From Oppiella nova (lineage: Eukaryota; Arthropoda; Arachnida; Sarcoptiformes; Oppiidae), in contig CAJPVJ010000006.1 of NCBI GenBank assembly GCA_905397405.1, positions 1 through 64,000 on the forward strand: a stretch of DNA of 64,000 bases. Reading direction: 5' to 3'. The notes beneath the pieces are model-generated. The model did not search any database, was not told the DNA's origin, and saw only the letters and a list, made by a program, of their open reading frames with translations. Position numbers and translations under genes: made by a program. Each line of letters begins with the position of its first letter. Position 1 is the stretch's first letter. Of this stretch, positions 8,112-18,503 are shown piece after piece.

Positions 8112-8636
8112 ATGTATTTTAAGCCCTTGGCATTATTCAGTTGTGTGCTTTTATTTAGTGCATGTGGCCATTTACCTGAACAATCTGTTACACCAGTACA
8201 AGCTGTAAGTGAAGTGCAAAGCTTACAACAGCGGGATAACAATCTTAAGCAAAAAGTGAATGCTTATACACAAGATCAAGCTTTATTTGATGTGGCATTT
8301 GATGATCTCAATCAAGATGGGCAAGATGAAGCCATCGTGCTTTTAAAAGGGCAAGATTGGTGTGGGTCTGGTGGTTGTACAATGCTGATCTTTCAAGGAA
8401 AATCTAATCACCAGTTTGACTTTTTAAGTAAAACAACCTTGGTGGATACACCAGTTTACTCTACAACATATATGCATAATGGTTGGAAGCAAGTGCTGGT
8501 TTATAGCCGAAAGCATGGTCAAGTGATGTTGAAATTTGATGGAACTCAATATCCGCTCAATCCATCTTTATTGCCTGTCGCAACTGCAAAATTGGCACCG
8601 AATACAGCTAAATTACTTTTGGGCGTTGCTGAGTAA
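8112..8636 (+). CDS. Putative lipoprotein of unknown function
   Basis: This 174-residue protein has a lipoprotein signal, with hydrophobic LALFSCVLLFSAC and the lipobox cysteine near residue 19. No positively charged cluster beyond Lys4 precedes it. The mature part has a Gln-rich helix (residues 30-55), then VAFDDLNQDGQDEAIVLL, resembling FG-GAP/VCBS-like acidic turns. Two close cysteines (WCGSGGC) may form a disulfide. It starts 27 bases after the folK-like gene and may be its third operon member. I do not recognise a named family; envelope location is the only firm inference. Confidence 0.75.
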   Translation: MYFKPLALFSCVLLFSACGHLPEQSVTPVQAVSEVQSLQQRDNNLKQKVNAYTQDQALFDVAFDDLNQDGQDEAIVLLKGQDWCGSGGCTMLIFQGKSNHQFDFLSKTTLVDTPVYSTTYMHNGWKQVLVYSRKHGQVMLKFDGTQYPLNPSLLPVATAKLAPNTAKLLLGVAE

Positions 8637-8700
8637 TTTTTTATTTTTAACCTACATCTCTACATCAAAATGTGGGTTAAGCAGACCTTATTAAAATACT

Positions 8701-8728
8701 AAAAAAACAAGCCCAGCAAGTGGGCTTG
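8701..8728 (-). terminator. Rho-independent terminator of the MFS-coq7 transcript
   Basis: A 9-bp stem (ACAAGCCCA, 8706-8714; TGGGCTTGT, 8720-8728) is bounded on the + strand by AAAAAA at 8701-8706. On the minus strand this is a hairpin followed by a T-run, directly downstream of coq7. Confidence 0.9.
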
Positions 8729-8758
8729 TAAATCAGTTAAATCAGACTGTTAGATAAA

Positions 8759-9394
8759 TTAGATAAAATAACTGGTCTTGGTCATCAGTTTAGAAATAGC
8801 AGTCATGGTGATCTTCACTGGAATAGGCAGCTCTACACCACCAGCAGTTAATGCTGTATCACGATGATGCAGTTCATCTTCATTCATCTGCACCAATATT
8901 TTACGTGAGCGCTCGTCTTGAGCTGGAAGCTGACTGATATGGTGTTGTAAATGTAAGCTGACTTGGCGTTCAGTTTCAGCCACAAAACCTAAACTGTATT
9001 TATCACCTGCAATGCCAGCAAGCGCACCCATACCAAAAGAAAGACCGTACCATACAGGATTCAGCAAACTGGTATGACTGTCGAGCTCTTTTAAACGATC
9101 TTCACACCAAGCCAAATGATCTTGTTCTTCAATTGCTGCAAATTCCATTTCACGACGTACATTTGGAAGTTTGGCTGTTAATGCTTGCCCATGATAAAGC
9201 GCTTGAGCACAGACTTCACCACTATGGTTAACGCGCATTAAGCCTGCAACATGACGTGCTTCACTGACAGCCAGCTTAGTTTCTACTGCATTGGACGGAT
9301 TGCTTCTTTGTGCCGAAGTTGCACCAGGTACTAAACTTCTTAAAGCTTGGTCAAATGAATTGATCAATTTATCGATGCCAGTATATTGACGCAT
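8759..9394 (-). CDS. coq7: Coq7 di-iron demethoxyubiquinone hydroxylase
   Basis: This 211-residue protein is the Coq7-type monooxygenase that adds the last ring hydroxyl in ubiquinone synthesis, replacing UbiF in many gammaproteobacteria. The di-iron ligands are visible as E60 in VNHSGE, E90-x-x-H93 in EEQDH, E142 in ETERQ, and E174-x-x-H177 in EDELHH. The N-terminal 45 residues are a family-typical extension. ATG at 9394 lies 1 base after the stop of the MFS gene, whose last codons contain GGAGG as the ribosome site, so translation is coupled. A terminator follows. Confidence in function is high. Confidence 0.95.
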   Translation of the reverse strand: MRQYTGIDKLINSFDQALRSLVPGATSAQRSNPSNAVETKLAVSEARHVAGLMRVNHSGEVCAQALYHGQALTAKLPNVRREMEFAAIEEQDHLAWCEDRLKELDSHTSLLNPVWYGLSFGMGALAGIAGDKYSLGFVAETERQVSLHLQHHISQLPAQDERSRKILVQMNEDELHHRDTALTAGGVELPIPVKITMTAISKLMTKTSYFI

Positions 9395-9395
9395 A

Positions 9396-10730
9396 TTAGT
9401 CCTCCAAAGAAACCTGAGTTGTCGCTATTAATGGTTTTAAACGAATTAATAACCAAGTACTAAAAATAGCACTCAGCACAGCTGTGATACAGAATAAGAT
9501 TTTAATATCTATTTTCAAAATACTTAAGATGAGAATAGAAAAAATTGCCGATGAAACCATGAATATTGCATTAAAAATATTGTTTGCCGCAACCACACGT
9601 GCACGGTGAGATTTTGGGGCATAGGCTTGCATCATGGCATAAAGTGGAACGATATAAAAACCTCCACTTATGCCCAATAAGGTGACTGCAAGCATGACAT
9701 GATAATAAATTGCCCCTGAATTAAACATATCAGAAATCGCAATCAGATCACCGGTACGTTCTGGAACAAAAGCCAAACTAGCTGCTAAATAGAGTGCAAA
9801 TAGCGTTAAGCCAATCGCACCAAGCGGTACCATTTTGATATTCACTTCTGCACCGCCAATTTTACGGCACATTAACGAACCTACGCCAATGCCGACAGAA
9901 AAAAATGTAAGCAATAAACTAACAACATTTTCATTGGCATGTAGGTTTTGCTGTGTTAACTGCGGGATTTGTGTGAGATAAGTTGCACCATAAAACCAGT
10001 ACCAAGAATTGCCTAAAAGTACGATAAAAATTAACGGTAAACTTTTAGCATAGCGGATGGTTTGGAAACTGGTACGAAAGAAATTCCAATCGATCTCTAA
10101 GTCTTCATTTGAAGTAGATTGTTTAAGGACAAAACGACTGGATAAATAACCCACTACTGCAATAGATACGATGGTTAAGCAAATCCAGATCATATTGCCT
10201 TGTGACAGCGAAATGACTGCGCCGCCTAAAATCATCCCAATTAGAATCGCAATGGATGTGCCTGACTGAAACAGGGCATTACCAGACATCAGTTCATTGG
10301 GTTTTAAAATTTCAGGCAAAATCGCATATTTGATTGGCCCAAAAAAAGTACTATGCGTGCCCATTAAAAATAAGGCGAAGAGTAAAATCCAAAGATTACC
10401 CAATAAAAAACCTGCTGAGGCGATCAGCATGATGATGATTTCTAAAATTTTAATACTTCGGACTAAAAATGAGCGTTCGTATTTATCTGCAATTTGACCT
10501 GCGGTCGCAGAGAAGATGAAATAGGGTAGAATAAACAGTAACGCAGCGAGATTGTTGAGTGTACTGATATTGGCAGACTGATGATGAATCCAACCATAGG
10601 TAATGACGAGTAATAATGATTGTTTATAAACATTATCATTCAGGGCGCCAAAAAACTGGGTAAGGAACATCGGTAAAAAACGTCTTGTCCCTAAAATATG
10701 CTCATTTTTTTCCATTGTAGACGACTTCAT
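9396..10730 (-). CDS. LplT-like MFS transporter
   Basis: This 444-residue, roughly 12-helix MFS protein starts with RRFLPMFLTQFFGALNDNVYKQ. That signature is shared by LplT lysophospholipid flippases and by the MFS domain of Aas-type MFS/acyltransferase/acyl-ACP-synthetase fusions. LplT brings lysophospholipids back across the inner membrane for re-acylation. Further conserved parts are TAGQIADKYERS near residue 80 and SGGFYIVPLYAMMQ near 355. Here the transporter is a stand-alone protein, coupled to coq7 rather than to an acyltransferase. The start could be ATG 10730 or the ATG five codons later. The substrate is inferred, not shown. Confidence 0.8.
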   Translation of the reverse strand: MKSSTMEKNEHILGTRRFLPMFLTQFFGALNDNVYKQSLLLVITYGWIHHQSANISTLNNLAALLFILPYFIFSATAGQIADKYERSFLVRSIKILEIIIMLIASAGFLLGNLWILLFALFLMGTHSTFFGPIKYAILPEILKPNELMSGNALFQSGTSIAILIGMILGGAVISLSQGNMIWICLTIVSIAVVGYLSSRFVLKQSTSNEDLEIDWNFFRTSFQTIRYAKSLPLIFIVLLGNSWYWFYGATYLTQIPQLTQQNLHANENVVSLLLTFFSVGIGVGSLMCRKIGGAEVNIKMVPLGAIGLTLFALYLAASLAFVPERTGDLIAISDMFNSGAIYYHVMLAVTLLGISGGFYIVPLYAMMQAYAPKSHRARVVAANNIFNAIFMVSSAIFSILILSILKIDIKILFCITAVLSAIFSTWLLIRLKPLIATTQVSLED

Positions 10731-10890
10731 TTAGTTATATATAAGAAATGTGTTGAAATGGTAACTATCTCTCAAAATCATGTATCATGTTTTTAACTTA
10801 AATCATGTGTAAAACCAATTGGTTTGGGTATTTGAAAGATTTTTAATAATTGATCTTTCTACAAATAAATTTAGGTCATTCGAGCTTGGT

Positions 10891-13635
10891 ATGCCAGCAA
10901 AAATTAATTTTAAAAAATCTGTGCTTTCACATAGTGTACATTTACACTTTGACCGTTATCATATCAATAAACTGATATGTTCAAGTGTTTTTTTAAGTGT
11001 TTTTGCGATCCCTGTCAGTTATGCCGATCAAATACAAAGCAATCAGAACTTGCCATCAAGCTCTGAAACCATCAGTACAAGTTCTGAAAAAATCAGCAAT
11101 ACTCAAGAACAATTAGAATCAGCGGCCATTCAACAAGGCGTATCCAACGAAAAGATCGACCAGTTAGATCAGAAAATTCAACAAGCTCAACAAACTGATC
11201 AAATAGATAGCGTTAAAATGCTTGAACAACAAGAAAAAAATATGGGGGTGCAAGATGATTTTAAGCCGATCCAATTTGAAGATCTTGAAGAGTTACCTGC
11301 TGTTGCTGTGGATCAGTCTTTAGCAAATGAAATTTATAAAGTTGCAGAAGATGCAAAAACGGATGCACAGAATTTTCGTAATGGGGTGACCAAAGCACCT
11401 CAAGTTGAAGTGACTAATGCGACCCAGCAAGAATTGAATGAAATTACGCAAGCGCCAGTCAATGTCGATCAGCTTATACAAACTATTCGTGCGGACAATA
11501 AAATTTCTGTAGAGGAAAATCAATCGGGTAAAACCTTGGTTGATAATACACAGAGCAATACTGATGAAGAAAAAGCTAAACCTGGTTTCTTTAAAAGTTT
11601 AGTCAATAAAATCCGTGGACCGCAAGACAACGGTGTACCAATTCCAAAAATCGGTGTTTCCGTAACAGGTGCGCCTACGGTTCTTGCAACTAACTTAAAA
11701 GCAAAATTAGGAACCTTTACCCAAGAAGCATATTCTGATTTTAATGGCTCGGTGCCACAGTTAAGAACATTGGCGGTACAGGCTGCCCAAGCAGTAGGTT
11801 ATTACAATGCAGAATTCAAGTTTACTAAAATTGATGATACTCATTTAGGGGTTAAAGTTACTCCACATGATCCAGTCAAAGTGGCTGAACAAAATATTGA
11901 GTTTACAGGGGCAGGCTCTAAACTGGCACAGTTCCAAGTTATTGGCGTACTTCCTGATTTAGAAGAAGGTGATATTCTCAATCATGGTGCTTATGAATCT
12001 ACCAAAAACCGAATTGTGGATGCAGCATCGAATAATGGATTTTTTGATGGTTATTGGCGTTTACATGATGTCAAAGTTGAACAACCACAAAACAAAGCCA
12101 AAATTGATTTAAAATACGAAACGGGCGATCGTTATAAACTCGAAGATGTAGAGTTCAGAATGAGTGATCCTTCTAAGCCGCTCCCAATCGATTTAAAAAT
12201 CTTAAAAACCTTAGCGCCGTGGGAAGATGGTGCGGATTACACTGCATGGCGTGTTAATGGTTTGGCCAATAACTTAACCAACTCACGTTATTTTAACTAT
12301 ACCTTGGTTGATGCGATTAAACCGGATGCAATTGTAAAACCACTTGAGCTTCCTGCTGATCTGCAAGCCTTAGTAGATCAGCAAAAAATCACTGAAACAA
12401 CATTGTCTGCGCAAACCAATGCCGATAAAGCACATTTGTCAGATAAAGAAGTGACTCAAAATGTGGTCAATGAAAATCAGTTTGCGGGAACGCAAGGTGA
12501 AGAGGTCAATCCGAACTTAAAGCAGCTTCAAGCGCAGCAGAAAGAAAAAGAATCTGATGATGATCTATTAAAAGATCAGGCACGTGAGAATAAAAAGATT
12601 CCTGTGATTGTGACTTTAAATGCGGATCGCTTAAACAGTTTAGAGACAGGTATTGGTTATGGGACCGATACAGGGGTACGTTTACGTAGCCAATATAGAC
12701 GTGCGATTGTTAACCATTTAGGGCATTCTTTTGATGCCAATATGGAATTGTCACAAATTCGTCAAGCGATTGATGCTCGCTATAACATTCCTTATAAACA
12801 TCCATTAAATGATTACTTCAGTTTGGTTGCGGGTTATGAACGAGAAACCCGTGATGGTATTGGTAATGACATGGATTTGGTTATTGAGTCTGCGGTAGCC
12901 GGGGTAGACCGTATTATTAAAGGTTCAAGAAAAGAGTGGCAGCATATTCTTGGTGTGCGTTACCGCTTAGACCGTGTTACTCAAAATGGTCCTGTAGATA
13001 TTGCCAATATTCCTGATGCTTTTTTAATTCCTGGTTCAAATCAAGAACAGCAGTCATTGTTGTTGGGTTATGAAGCAACCAAAACAACCAGTGATAATCG
13101 GATCAATCCAACACGCGGATATAAGCAAAGTTATAAAATTCAACTTGGCAGTAAATCTTTACTTTCAGATACGGATATGGCGATCACCAGTGCAGATTGG
13201 AAAGGCTTATATTCATTTGGTCAAAATGATAATCATCAGGTGGTTGGTGGTTTGAATGTCGGCTATATTTTTGCCAAAGATTTTGAACAAGTTCCTTATA
13301 ATTTAAGATATTTTGCTGGTGGGGATCAGAGTTTGCGAGGCTTCGATTATAAGAGTCTATCCCCAACGGAATATGGCTATAAAGTCGGTGGTCAAGGTTT
13401 GGCTGTCGGTTCATTGGAATACAATTACCAATTTAAAGAGGGTTGGCGTGGCGCAATATTCAGTGACTTTGGTAATGCTTACGATAAATCATTTAGTAAC
13501 GATACCCAATATAGCTTAGGCTTAGGAATCCGTTGGAAGTCACCAATTGGTCCGATTCGAATTGATGTTGCATCAGGTGTTTCAGATCCTGCTCGCCCAA
13601 TTCGACTGCACTTCTTTATTGGTTCACAACTTTAA
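10891..13635 (+). CDS. tamA: TamA-like Omp85-family outer membrane protein
   Basis: This Omp85-family protein partners with the TamB encoded 35 bases downstream to insert outer-membrane beta-barrels or move lipids. From ATG 10891 it has 914 residues. An in-frame TTG at 10819 would add 24 residues before the signal peptide and is unlikely. A signal segment ending VSYA is followed by about 190 Gln/Glu/Asp-rich residues. POTRA-like domains then start near VPIPKIGVSVTGAP, and the C-terminal barrel includes RYFAGGDQSLRGFDYKSLSP and ends in FFIGSQL. E. coli TamA is only 577 residues. The extra length is the N-terminal low-complexity region plus a charged insert before the barrel. Confidence 0.9.
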   Translation: MPAKINFKKSVLSHSVHLHFDRYHINKLICSSVFLSVFAIPVSYADQIQSNQNLPSSSETISTSSEKISNTQEQLESAAIQQGVSNEKIDQLDQKIQQAQQTDQIDSVKMLEQQEKNMGVQDDFKPIQFEDLEELPAVAVDQSLANEIYKVAEDAKTDAQNFRNGVTKAPQVEVTNATQQELNEITQAPVNVDQLIQTIRADNKISVEENQSGKTLVDNTQSNTDEEKAKPGFFKSLVNKIRGPQDNGVPIPKIGVSVTGAPTVLATNLKAKLGTFTQEAYSDFNGSVPQLRTLAVQAAQAVGYYNAEFKFTKIDDTHLGVKVTPHDPVKVAEQNIEFTGAGSKLAQFQVIGVLPDLEEGDILNHGAYESTKNRIVDAASNNGFFDGYWRLHDVKVEQPQNKAKIDLKYETGDRYKLEDVEFRMSDPSKPLPIDLKILKTLAPWEDGADYTAWRVNGLANNLTNSRYFNYTLVDAIKPDAIVKPLELPADLQALVDQQKITETTLSAQTNADKAHLSDKEVTQNVVNENQFAGTQGEEVNPNLKQLQAQQKEKESDDDLLKDQARENKKIPVIVTLNADRLNSLETGIGYGTDTGVRLRSQYRRAIVNHLGHSFDANMELSQIRQAIDARYNIPYKHPLNDYFSLVAGYERETRDGIGNDMDLVIESAVAGVDRIIKGSRKEWQHILGVRYRLDRVTQNGPVDIANIPDAFLIPGSNQEQQSLLLGYEATKTTSDNRINPTRGYKQSYKIQLGSKSLLSDTDMAITSADWKGLYSFGQNDNHQVVGGLNVGYIFAKDFEQVPYNLRYFAGGDQSLRGFDYKSLSPTEYGYKVGGQGLAVGSLEYNYQFKEGWRGAIFSDFGNAYDKSFSNDTQYSLGLGIRWKSPIGPIRIDVASGVSDPARPIRLHFFIGSQL

Positions 13636-13670
13636 TTAACTAAAAATATAAGAGAATTACTGGAAATATT

Positions 13671-16600
13671 ATGGCTGATGAAGAACATCAAGATGTTCAA
13701 AATGAACAGCAAAATGATCAACTAAAGCAAGAGCAGACACCGAAGAAGCGCAATATATTGCGTAATATTCTGATGTCATTGCTTTTGGTCATTATTTTAT
13801 TGATTGCTGCATTGGCTGTGATGTTTAGTACCGATAAAGGCAGTAAGTTTTTATTGGATCGGGTTGCTTCAAGCCAGAAAATTATTGATTACCAATATGA
13901 AAGCGGTAACTTGCTTCAAGGGATCATACTTAAAAATGTTTTGGTCACTCTCGCTGCGGTTGATGTCAAAATTGATCGTGCCGATGTTTCCTTGGGTTGG
14001 CGCGCAATATTAGATAAAGAAATTCATCTGAGCCATGCTGATGTTAACAATTTAAGAATTATCAGCAAAACACCACCAAGCGATGAACCCTTTAAGTTTA
14101 GCGAAATCAAGTTACCCTTTGTTTTACGTTTAGATGAAGCGAATGTAGATCATATGCAGTTTCAAACTGCCTCTACAAAAATTGATTTTAACGATATTCA
14201 TTTAGAAAATGCATTGTGGTCGGGTACAGAGCTGAAGTTTGAAAACTCTAAAATGGACATGGGCTATTTATCTGTAAAAGACGCGACAGGTAATATGAAT
14301 TTTAAACAAGGCGATTATCCGCTGAATGCCAAGGCAATTTTGCGGATCCCAAGTTTAAAAAGTTTAAATGTTGAAGATATTTATGTACATGCGCGTGGCT
14401 CACTCGACACAATTAAAGCAGGTGTTGCGACTAAAACGCCCGGTCTTTTAACGGGTTGGGCGGTGATCCATCCGATGCGTCATGATGTTCCAATGAATGG
14501 TGCTTTGGTTTTTAAAGATTATCATTGGCCGTTGTTGCAGGAACAAGAATTACTGTCTAAAAATGGCTTGGCGAAATTTCAAGGCGATGTTAAAGGCCTA
14601 AACTTAGATATTAATACAGACATTAGTGGTAAAAATATCCCACAAGGTCAATATACTGCTTTAGCACATACCGATTTAACCAATCAGTTGAATATTAATA
14701 ATTTAAATGGCCAATTGATGGGTGGTGCTTTAAATCTTGCAGGTTTGGTCAGTTGGCAAGATCATGTGCATTGGGATGTGCAAGGCCGTTTAGATCGAAT
14801 CAATCCAAAAGACAAAATTATCCCACAAGTGATTCAAGACTTTTTACCTGTTTCGCTTGATGCCAAAATTGGTTCAGTGGGCGAATTAAAACAAGGCATG
14901 CATTTAACCGCCAATGTTGATTTTGATAAATATGAAGCTTGGAACGTTAAATTAGATCAAGCTGAACAAAAGGGTAAAAAGCCTGAACCGATGTTATTGG
15001 TTGTTAACTGGAAAAATATTGACCGAGCAGTGCCTTATGTGGGCTGGTTGAGCAGTGAACAAGGTCAGGTTGAAGTTGCACTGGTTGACGATCAGCAAAA
15101 TATTCATGTGGCAACCGTTGTACGTCAACATGAAAAAGGCAGTTTACCTGAGGGCAAATACACAGCTCAGTTAGACCTAAAAGGCAATGATCTACACGTA
15201 CCAGCATTTGAATATGTGGCAACGAAAGGTAGTTTATCTGGAAATGCAATCGTTGAATTACCTACTGAAAAACGCCAGTTAAAATGGAATGCCTTGCTCA
15301 ATGCAAAAGATTTTAATCCACAAAGTATTGTCGCAACAGCACCAGTAGATTTAATCAATGGGCAGATAAAAGCCAATGGTTTTGCAAAACCAAATCAACA
15401 ATTGATTAATTTTGATGCGATTAATTTAACCGGCCGACTTGCAAATCAAGCCAACCCTGAAACAATCCAATTGACTGGTAAAAGTACAGCCGCAGTTATT
15501 TTTAACGATGCCAATGCAGGTGGTGCTTTTAAAGGCTTTGCAGTGAATTATGACGGGGCATTAAATGCGTCACAGCTGAAACAAGGCAGTGGCTTATTAA
15601 AGATTAGAGTTGCGGGTACACCAGACCTAATTAAAATATCTGAGCTACAGCATGATGGTGTTGCAGGAAAAATCTTAGCCAATGGCTTGGTGCATATCAG
15701 CAATGGCATCGGTTGGGATATCAACGCATCTTTGGTGCGTTTTAAACCGCAATATTTTGTTTCTTCTGTGCGTGGTGAAGTTTCTGGGAATGTGAAGACT
15801 CAGGGGAATTGGTCAGATCGTCTGAAGAGAATTAATATTCAACAATTGAATATTGCAGGCATGATCAATAACAAACCATTGAGAGGGCGAGGTAACCTTG
15901 CAGTTGTTTTAAATTCTGATTTAAAAGGCTTGATGCCACAGCAATTTGAAGCCAACAACTTATTTTTGTCTTATGCCAATAACCAAGTTCAGGCGACAGG
16001 AAATGCACAGAATCTACGATTAAAAGTCAATGCACCTGCATTATATGAGCTTTATCCGGGATTACGTGGCACAGCATATGGTTATTTGAATCTACAAGCA
16101 CAGCCACGTTTGAGTGCAACTGCAAACCTCACAGTCGATAATTTTAGTTTTAATGATAGTCTAAGCATTAAAAAATTAAGCTTAAAGGGTGAATTGCCAA
16201 CCTCTGAAACTGTAGCGTCGAAAATGGTGGCGCAAATGGATACTTTACGCAGTGGAAACCGTGAAATTCAGCATGCAGGAATTACACTTTCAGGCACACG
16301 TAAAGCACATTTATTACAGCTTCAGGCATGGAACTATTATTCTAAGTTTTATGTACAGCTTGCAGGTGGATTTAATGCGCAAAATGATTGGTTGGGTCAG
16401 ATTCAAAAAGGTGAGTTTGACTCAGTAAGAGCACACTTATTACAACAACAAAATGCTCCTGTTATTTTTAACGCCTCAAAATCGGAGTTATATGTTGGAC
16501 AGCATTGTTGGTCAAGTCAGCAAAGCCAATTGTGTTTTGATCAACCGATCCGCGCAAGTCAGCAAAATGGTAATGTTTCCTTTGTTACTAAAAATTTAGA

Positions 16601-18212
16601 TCTGAATGATTTTGCCGCGTTTATGCCAGAAGGTTTGGCACTGACAGGTAAGTTAAATGGTTATGCAAAAGCATCATGGGCGAAAGGTGCACAACCTAAG
16701 CTAGATGCTAAGCTGGTTACCCGGAATGGGCAAATTGGTATTGCTGCAGAAGATCCAAATGACCCTTCAACTTCGATGAACTATGACGAAGCCAGTGTAA
16801 TTGCGAAAAGCATAAAAGATGGTTTGTTGTTGCGTGTTGATTTAAAAGCACCGAATGTCGGAACAGGCTATGCCAGCGTCATTGTCAACCCATATGTCGA
16901 GTCTAAGCCGATGCGTGGTGAGGTGGCATTTAATGAAGTTCAGTTGAAAATCTTAAAGCCATTTATTGCCGATGTACGTAAACTCGATGGGACTTTGTCG
17001 CTTGCAGGAAAAATTAACGGTACGCTGACACAACCATTGTTTGATGGTGAAATGCGCTTGAAAAATGGTGAAATTAGTATGATTTCACTGCCTGTGAATT
17101 TGAATAATGTTCAGATTTACACTTCAATTCGTCAAGACGTTGCAACAATTAATGGTGCATTTAACAGTGGTCGTGGTGTCGGTAAAATTAATGGTAGTAT
17201 CGATTGGAAAAATGATCCACATATACAATTACGTCTCAATGGCGATAAATTGCTGATTCGTCAAGCACCGTTGATTACTGCGGTTGTCGATACCGATATT
17301 GAACTGGATGCTTTTCCTTTAAGTAAGAAACTGACCGTGAAAGGTAAAGTTGATGTACCTAGTGCATTAATTTCAATGCCTGAATCCAGTGCAACCGTAG
17401 TCAATGTGTCACCTGATGTGCGTATTGTAAAAGAAGGTCAAAATCAGCTGGCCGTGCTTAAAGCAGCACAGCCGTGGTCTATACGTGCCGATGTTTCAGT
17501 AAACTTGGGCGATAAAGTTATTTTCCAAGGCTTTAACAGTCGTATTCCATTGGTGGGTCGTCTTTATCTTTCTCAACGTGGTTTGGAAACTGCAATGCGT
17601 GCCAATGGTGCGATTGGTGTCAGTCAAAAAGTAACCGTTGAGGCTTATGGTCAGCGCTTAGACTTAAATCGTGCCATTGCTCGTTTTAATGGCCCATTGT
17701 CTAATCCTACATTGGATGTCGATACCAATAAGAGTATTTCTGGCAGTACCGTAGGTCTACGTATTACAGGCACAGCTTCTAGTCCAAACATTCAAGTTTA
17801 TAATGATGCTGGTTTGTCTGATCAGGAAGCGATGAATGCTTTAATTACAGGACGTATTAATGAAGGGTCCAGTGGTTTAAGTAATGCTGAAGGATTTAAA
17901 TCGGATGTAAACAATACGATTGCAGCAGCAGGGATCAGTTTGGGGCTAGGTGGAACACGTGCATTTACCAACCAAATTGGACGTACATTTGGTTTAAGTG
18001 GTTTGTCATTTGATGCACAAGGTACAGGCGATGATACTCAGGTCAGTTTGACGGGTTATATTACGCCAGACTTGTATATTCGTTATGGTGTGGGGGTGTT
18101 TACACCAGTGAATAAACTGACTTTACGTTATCAAATGAATAAACGTTTATATCTGGAAGCCAGCCAGTCTTTAGAAAAAGCCATTGACGTGTTCTATCAT
18201 TGGAGATTCTAG
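13671..18212 (+). CDS. tamB: TamB-like translocation and assembly module protein
   Basis: This 1513-residue protein is TamB, the inner-membrane-anchored, periplasm-spanning beta-helical partner of TamA and an AsmA-like envelope protein. A charged cytoplasmic start (residues 1-28) precedes one membrane helix (about 29-52, ILMSLLLVIILLIAALAVMF). A very long repetitive beta-strand region follows. The C-terminal DUF490-type domain (about residues 1150-1513) contains QEAMNALITGRINEG, LSGLSFDAQGTGDDTQVSLTG, and a terminal FYHWRF. It follows tamA by 35 bases with the same orientation, the usual operon. A strong terminator follows. Confidence 0.95.
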   Translation: MADEEHQDVQNEQQNDQLKQEQTPKKRNILRNILMSLLLVIILLIAALAVMFSTDKGSKFLLDRVASSQKIIDYQYESGNLLQGIILKNVLVTLAAVDVKIDRADVSLGWRAILDKEIHLSHADVNNLRIISKTPPSDEPFKFSEIKLPFVLRLDEANVDHMQFQTASTKIDFNDIHLENALWSGTELKFENSKMDMGYLSVKDATGNMNFKQGDYPLNAKAILRIPSLKSLNVEDIYVHARGSLDTIKAGVATKTPGLLTGWAVIHPMRHDVPMNGALVFKDYHWPLLQEQELLSKNGLAKFQGDVKGLNLDINTDISGKNIPQGQYTALAHTDLTNQLNINNLNGQLMGGALNLAGLVSWQDHVHWDVQGRLDRINPKDKIIPQVIQDFLPVSLDAKIGSVGELKQGMHLTANVDFDKYEAWNVKLDQAEQKGKKPEPMLLVVNWKNIDRAVPYVGWLSSEQGQVEVALVDDQQNIHVATVVRQHEKGSLPEGKYTAQLDLKGNDLHVPAFEYVATKGSLSGNAIVELPTEKRQLKWNALLNAKDFNPQSIVATAPVDLINGQIKANGFAKPNQQLINFDAINLTGRLANQANPETIQLTGKSTAAVIFNDANAGGAFKGFAVNYDGALNASQLKQGSGLLKIRVAGTPDLIKISELQHDGVAGKILANGLVHISNGIGWDINASLVRFKPQYFVSSVRGEVSGNVKTQGNWSDRLKRINIQQLNIAGMINNKPLRGRGNLAVVLNSDLKGLMPQQFEANNLFLSYANNQVQATGNAQNLRLKVNAPALYELYPGLRGTAYGYLNLQAQPRLSATANLTVDNFSFNDSLSIKKLSLKGELPTSETVASKMVAQMDTLRSGNREIQHAGITLSGTRKAHLLQLQAWNYYSKFYVQLAGGFNAQNDWLGQIQKGEFDSVRAHLLQQQNAPVIFNASKSELYVGQHCWSSQQSQLCFDQPIRASQQNGNVSFVTKNLDLNDFAAFMPEGLALTGKLNGYAKASWAKGAQPKLDAKLVTRNGQIGIAAEDPNDPSTSMNYDEASVIAKSIKDGLLLRVDLKAPNVGTGYASVIVNPYVESKPMRGEVAFNEVQLKILKPFIADVRKLDGTLSLAGKINGTLTQPLFDGEMRLKNGEISMISLPVNLNNVQIYTSIRQDVATINGAFNSGRGVGKINGSIDWKNDPHIQLRLNGDKLLIRQAPLITAVVDTDIELDAFPLSKKLTVKGKVDVPSALISMPESSATVVNVSPDVRIVKEGQNQLAVLKAAQPWSIRADVSVNLGDKVIFQGFNSRIPLVGRLYLSQRGLETAMRANGAIGVSQKVTVEAYGQRLDLNRAIARFNGPLSNPTLDVDTNKSISGSTVGLRITGTASSPNIQVYNDAGLSDQEAMNALITGRINEGSSGLSNAEGFKSDVNNTIAAAGISLGLGGTRAFTNQIGRTFGLSGLSFDAQGTGDDTQVSLTGYITPDLYIRYGVGVFTPVNKLTLRYQMNKRLYLEASQSLEKAIDVFYHWRF

Positions 18213-18271
18213 CTATGGATAAAACATTTTAGATGCAATTGGCATTGAAATGTAGTTGATCAATATTGAAA

Positions 18272-18298
18272 AACTCGGATTACGATCCGAGTTTTTTA
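18272..18298 (+). terminator. Rho-independent terminator of tamAB
   Basis: A 9-bp perfect stem (AACTCGGAT, 18272-18280; ATCCGAGTT, 18285-18293) with loop TACG is followed by TTTTTATA. It lies about 60 bases past the tamB stop. Confidence 0.92.
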
Positions 18299-18503
18299 TA
18301 TTTATATCAAATGAGATGAATCATTGAGCTAAACAAAGCACATCGTAAAATGCATGGAATATGAGTAGTGCAAAGATTTTGCACATGCTATTGCAAAGCC
18401 AATAGGTGAATATATTAAGGATCTTTATATGCATTTGTTTTGCTGATTTACACTGATTATTTAAGGCTGATCATGGGTTGAATATCTAATTTTTTAGAAA
18501 TAG

